Shown here: positions 59,474 through 64,000 of the stretch, piece after piece
Layout: each line of letters opens with the position of its first letter
Numbering within the stretch: position 1 is the first letter of the stretch
From: Aphanomyces cochlioides
Lineage: Eukaryota > Oomycota > Saprolegniomycetes > Saprolegniales > Verrucalvaceae
NCBI GenBank assembly: GCA_019828595.1
Contig: JAHQRK010000008.1
Location: forward strand, 1,922,001 to 1,986,000
DNA: 64,000 bases
Reading direction: 5' to 3'
Program-made: the position numbers and the translations under genes
The notes under the pieces: model-generated
The model's database searches: none
The model's input: only the letters and a program-made list of their open reading frames with translations
What the model was told of the DNA's origin: nothing

Positions 59474-62400
59474 TTACTGGTGTTCAACTCGAAAAGACAT
59501 GGGATATTTTTCGAATAGCTCGTTGTATCCAGCTTGAGAGAAAAGGACTGAGACCGCTTCGATGATGTTTCGATAGTCGAAGTCGTCAGGCGAGAGCAAA
59601 CGAATTGTTCGCCTGATGGAAGCTGTCCAACTGACAAATATAATCTCGTTCCATAGTAAAATCGGTAGAGGCCTTTTGCCATCGAACTTGGTTGCATTTC
59701 TTTGAGTCCATAAGGAGTACGTGATGGAAGCACAAAGGAGGGACCATAATTTGAATAATGCGTCATGCAGGTGTTTTCCTCGCGTATTGGTCTTGAAGCG
59801 ACTGATATTCGTGGTGGTTGCCCAATCAAACTTAACACCATAAGCTCTCCATGCTCGCTCTTGGAACATCCAAACTTGATGTACATGATGACATGTATGG
59901 AAGGCATGATGAAAAGTCTCAACATCCGAGCAATCTTCATAGACACAACAAATAGCGTCAGGGTTTTGGATCTGCATATAGGAAAACCTCGAGTTGACGG
60001 GTAACATCTTCATGTGCAATCGAAACCATACATCGCCTTGAACAGGTGGAGGTAGATTACACACAGTACGAATGAGACGGATATACTTTGCTATGTCTTT
60101 GTCAGTTCTTGTCGTAGTCTTCATAGGATGTATAGCTTCAGTCTGGGGGGCGTGGTAAGCTAAATGCACCACGTTTTTCTTGGGCCACGACTCGAAAGGT
60201 AAATCAGCATCCTTGATTCTGGCTGTAAACGGATGTTGACAAGTCGGGACATTAGGCAGTGGCGACCCTTGCCGAATGTCAAACGATCGAACAACTTTGT
60301 CGAAGATTCGTGTGAGTTGATTGTAAATGTCGGTTGTGCGGGGCAATGTGGCAAAGTCCATGACTCCGTCCTGGTTTAGACAAACTTGGGCAGCTGGATT
60401 GTTCGACGACATTCGGTTCACGAACATGGTCTCTGTTGGCCAAGCGCCATGTGGGGTCAGGAAATCCTTCAGGCATCTGAGACCATTTTTGGCCCCGTGG
60501 CGGCACCAGAGACGCATGTCTTCATCTTTCACGACATTTGCTAACATCTTAGCAGAGCCGAAGTGCATTGCGTCGTAGGCTGTGAGCCATACCGGGAGGT
60601 TCAGTACCGTGTCGAGATTTGGAGGCACGCCGATTCGCTTACTCATGTCTGTGGCTGACCAATGTTTCCAAGTATCAAGCCACAGTGGATGGAGCTCGCG
60701 AAGCAAAAGCCACTTGGAGCTTGCATTTGGGTAGTATGAAAGAAAAAATCGAATGGGTGACTGTCTCGGAATAACTGATGTATTGTGCGGCTAAATTGTC
60801 GCTGTACAAGTTTCTTCCACACCAGGATTTCACCAGGAGAATCGGCAGACATAAAGAGCTGTAAACGAAGAAGGCGTTGTGTTCGCAGCCTCGATGCAAT
60901 GTGGGGGATTCCCAGGCCTAAAGGCTTGTCGTACTGCCACCTTCTATGGATTGAGGGACGGTAACTCTCATCGAGCTGGGTCTTGCGGCAAAGTATGAAC
61001 TTGTTTAACATTTGTTGCCACGTAACGACCATAGCAGGAGGCACAGGTACAACGGCTGTTACATGCCACAACATAGATAGCAACATCGTGGAGGCAATAA
61101 GCTTTCGGCCCTGCAATGTCCTTGCTCGTTTACCCCATAGTTGAAAGGACGAGATGAATTTGTCGTTGAGTTTTTGAAGTTGGGAGTCAGCCGAAAGTCG
61201 ATGGCCAAAGAGAATACCAAGATATTTCGTACACTGACCAGTTGGTACGATATTGAGCAAACCATCTGCTTCGATGTCTTCTTGATCGAGATGGTCGTTG
61301 AGAACCAAGGTCATGCACTTGGAACGATTCAGACGGGCCCCTGAAGCCGTGCAAAACTCTTCCACAATTGCCATTTGCTCCACAGCAGATTGCAGCGAGT
61401 TTGATAACAACGTCGAGTCGTCGGCAAAGAATATACTCGTAATAACTGAGTCGTGGGGGAGAGCGATTCCAAGATGTGGGGACGCTCGGAGCATCTCACC
61501 AAGAGGTTCTAGGTATAGGACGAACAGTAGGCATGATAAAGGACAGCCTTGTTTGACGCCTCGGGTAGGTCGGATCTTAGGGCCAAGCTCGCCATTGAAG
61601 ATGATCTGGACCAAAGGTGAGTCGTACAAAAGAGCTACCCACGCAATGAAACCATCACCAGTGTTGACTTCTCTCAGCACATCAAGCATAAATTCTCGAT
61701 CCACCATGTCGTACGCTTTCGAAAAGTCAAGGAATGTTGCATAGTAGTCGTGATCTTCGTTGGTGCAAAACGTTTGCAAAGTTTGCACAAGCAGGACGTG
61801 GTCATGCAGCCGTCGTCCTGGGACAAAGCCAGCTTGACTTGGGTGAATGAGATGAGGAGCTACTGTAGCCAGGCGATAAGCGAGGGCACGGGATAGTATC
61901 TTCACCTCCACTGACATGAGTGCAATAGGTCGGTAGTTTCCAGGATCGCCTCGATCACCAGCTTTGAAGAGCAGAGCCACAGCACTACGCCTTTGTTGAA
62001 GGAGTAGTTTACCGTGGTGGTGAAGTTGGTAGTTGAAGACCCTGACCAGGATTTCGGAGAAAGCCTCGGGTGCTACTTGGAAGAAGGCCGCTGGCCATCC
62101 ATCAGGACCAGGAGACTTGTTTGGACTCATTGTCTTGAGAGCACTACACAGCTCGGCTGCTGTGATAGGTCTGTCTAGCTCCTCGCGTTGCTCATCATTG
62201 AGTTTGCGGGAGATAAACCGTATGACAGCCCTCCGCCTCGCCCGGTTTAGCCGAGGTTGTTCGCCACGAGTGGTAGTCATTATTGCCTTCCAATGGGCAG
62301 TGAATCTCTCTTTGATAGTGGTAGGATCAGACACGGGAATGCCATCGACGTTGACCGTCGTGATAGGAACCTTGAGTCCTTGTGGCCTTCGAAAGAAGTG

Positions 62401-63591
62401 GCTCGTACCGCGTTCGTTGATATTTGCATGAAAATCGAATTGCTGATCCATGCGGTATTGGCGATATTCGATTCTTGCGTTTTCCAGCGCCAACCGAGTA
62501 GCATCAACGGCAGCCTCGTCGAGCAAGCCAGCTTCGTATGATCGTTGTGCAGATATATGTCTCAGTTTTAGGCTTTTGAGCTCGTGTTGCATGGATTGGA
62601 GGTGGTGGCGATGACATTGTTGTAAACGTCGTTTGATTCGCTTAAGCCACCCATACCAGACGGCTCCCATGTTTGTCGATTCGTCCGCACGCATCTCAGA
62701 GAGGAGGTGTGATGCCTCTTCTCGTATGGCTTTGATGACGAGCGGGTCTTTGAGTAGCTCTCTCGGCAGCCTCCAGTAGCCACGGGTCGTGGGTGTATGA
62801 CTTGTAGAGAGAACGACAGTGTGCTCCAAGTGATCTCCGGCAAAGCTGTTAGTGGCATATTTTGAGCTTTGGTAGGATTGGGCAACTAAATCTTGGTCAA
62901 TGAACCAGTAGTCCAGACGATTGCTTCGTCCTGGACCGCTTGCCAGTCTTTCGTGAGGGTGGTGTAGGCGCCACGCGTCGATGACTCCTAGTTGTGACAG
63001 CCAGGCAAGACATTCGACTTTTCCAAAGGTGTGATCTTGCCGTGGTTTGGAAGCATCGAGGTGTTCGTTGACAGGAAGGTTAAAATCTCCCCCAACCAGG
63101 TGTACACTGTTAGCTTCAAAAGCGCGAGGGAGACTGTCAAAGAAACTAGCCCGATGTTGAGGGGTAACTGGCGCGTAAATGTTGTGGATGTAGACTGGGG
63201 TTTCATCCCAGTACGTTTTGATCACAATATAACGGCCAGGGATATCGTGTTGTGATAAGTGCACCAGGCTTGAGAATCCAGGCATCGATTCGTGAAAGTA
63301 TGATGCAACGCCACATCGACGGTTGTTCAAATTGTCCGTGCGGGTTGTTCGTAAGTCGTTGGTAAAAAGTTTGTACTTGCTAACACCCACTTCGTTGTCG
63401 AGGTGAGTGTGGAAAGTGTCAAGATGTTTTGCGTTGTTGAGTTTCGTTTCTTGAAAGAGAACAGCTTGTGTCGGTTTCCGAAGACGCCGTGCAACAAGAT
63501 GTCCGTTTTCTTTCAGCCCATTGAGGTTGCTCGTCGTCACTTCAAGTATGGGGAGCTTGACAAAATGACCAGCCGCGACCACTTTAGCCAC
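59474..63591 (-). pseudogene. ORF2 of element B (copy 3), one frame break
   Basis: This is the least damaged B ORF2. About 949 codons are continuous from GTG 63591 through endonuclease and RT, including TSIFFADDSTLL with the full G5 run (61455-61459). The frame then breaks at an A6 run (about 60743-60748, versus A4 in the other copies). The remaining roughly 420 codons, including the CCHC-like motif, are open in the other frame to TAA. It also starts without an ATG. Confidence 0.9.
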
Positions 63592-64000
63592 GGGAAGCGA
63601 TCGTTGTGAGATCCGCTAGGTCGCCGTGAATTAAAGTAGGTTCGCTTGGGTGAAACATGACTTGATTGTGGAGAGTGATATCCAAATCGTTGCTTTCGTG
63701 TAGTTGAAGGATTTTTGTCATGATGTGACACATCGATTCTCCGTCGCCAGTGTACATGAATTCCATTCTGTTCCATATGTGGAGGCCAAGGTCGGTGTAC
63801 ATCAGGAGTGACATGAGCGTTTCGGAGGATAGACTGCGTTTACCAAGGCGAGAGGGTAACGCTGTCACTGGACTTTTTGTTGAGGCCAAAATTGCCGCAT
63901 CGCTATTGAAATATAGTGGAGCATGAACTGCCATCAATACTTCTGCAATGGCCAGCACTTCTTCGACTTCAACTCTGTTGAGGACGATGTCATCATCGGT
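63584..64000 (-). CDS. ORF1 of element B (copy 3), C-terminal part, runs off the window
   Basis: The last roughly 138 codons of ORF1, ending SRG-TAA and overlapping the ORF2 frame. The N-terminus is outside the window. Confidence 0.88.
   Translation of the reverse strand, partial: TDDDIVLNRVEVEEVLAIAEVLMAVHAPLYFNSDAAILASTKSPVTALPSRLGKRSLSSETLMSLLMYTDLGLHIWNRMEFMYTGDGESMCHIMTKILQLHESNDLDITLHNQVMFHPSEPTLIHGDLADLTTIASRG

Larger units (their letters stand above)
57968..64000 (-). mobile_element. Element B, long copy 3 (5' end beyond window)
   Basis: At least 6.0 kb: complete 3' UTR, ORF3 and ORF2 and the start of the ORF1 C-terminal region. The tRNA it should rebuild lies outside the window. 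Confidence 0.94.

Noticed and set aside
1..64000. Whole array as an assembly artefact
   Set aside because: It cannot be excluded without reads, but unit-specific variants, distinct truncation points and the private G9T stubs argue for a real, ordered structure.

Overview
The window is eukaryotic nuclear DNA. It is a tandem array of elongator tRNA-Met(CAU) genes that has been colonised by non-LTR (LINE-type) retrotransposons. The tRNA has internal A and B boxes, no encoded CCA, and a pol III T-run terminator. There are no bacterial operons or ribosome binding sites. The organism cannot be named from the sequence. An oomycete or another protist with a moderate-GC genome is plausible, but this is a low-confidence guess.

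Layout: (1) 1-12724 holds twelve units of 1053 bp (one is 1057 bp), each with one 73-nt tRNA-Met gene and about 980 bp of apparently non-coding spacer. (2) 12725-20287 is a thirteenth tRNA interrupted by a 214-bp fragment of element B and then an almost full-length element A (A1). (3) 20288-21340 is one unit, followed by full-length A2 (21355-28681). (4) 28682-29734 is one unit, followed by a 214-bp B fragment and a truncated B (29749-31774). (5) 31775-32827 is one unit, followed by full-length B (32842-40972). (6) 40973-42025 is one unit, followed by a truncated B (42040-42722). (7) 42724-43776 is one unit, followed by full-length B (43791-51921). (8) 51922-56133 holds four uninterrupted units. 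(9) 56134-64000 is a stack of truncated B, truncated A and a long B that runs off the window.

All eleven insertions lie in the same orientation, antisense to the tRNA, at the same phosphodiester: inside the A box, after tRNA nucleotide 14 (GGCTCA^GTTGG). Each has a 14-15 bp target duplication made of the first 14 nt of the tRNA. On the 5' side of the element the duplication rebuilds a complete tRNA gene, and only a 14-nt stub is left on the 3' side. Insertion therefore does not destroy the tRNA, and the rebuilt gene is a fresh target. This explains the stacks of successive insertions.

Element A (about 7.3 kb) has ORF1 (999 aa) and ORF2 (about 1384 aa: APE endonuclease, reverse transcriptase with FADD, C-terminal CCHC-like zinc motif). 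Element B (8131 bp) is a sister family with ORF1 (821 aa), ORF2 (about 1371 codons, frameshifted in every long copy here) and an extra ORF3. ORF3 has a chromodomain-like segment followed by a papain-like Cys/His/Asp pattern. The families share about 35 nt at the 5' end and short motifs at the 3' end. The two long A copies have intact ORFs and look recently active. The most unusual points are the tRNA-regenerating integration, the chromodomain/protease-like ORF3, and the absence of AUG starts for B ORF2 and for the N-terminus of ORF3, which implies recoding, reinitiation or a shorter ORF3.
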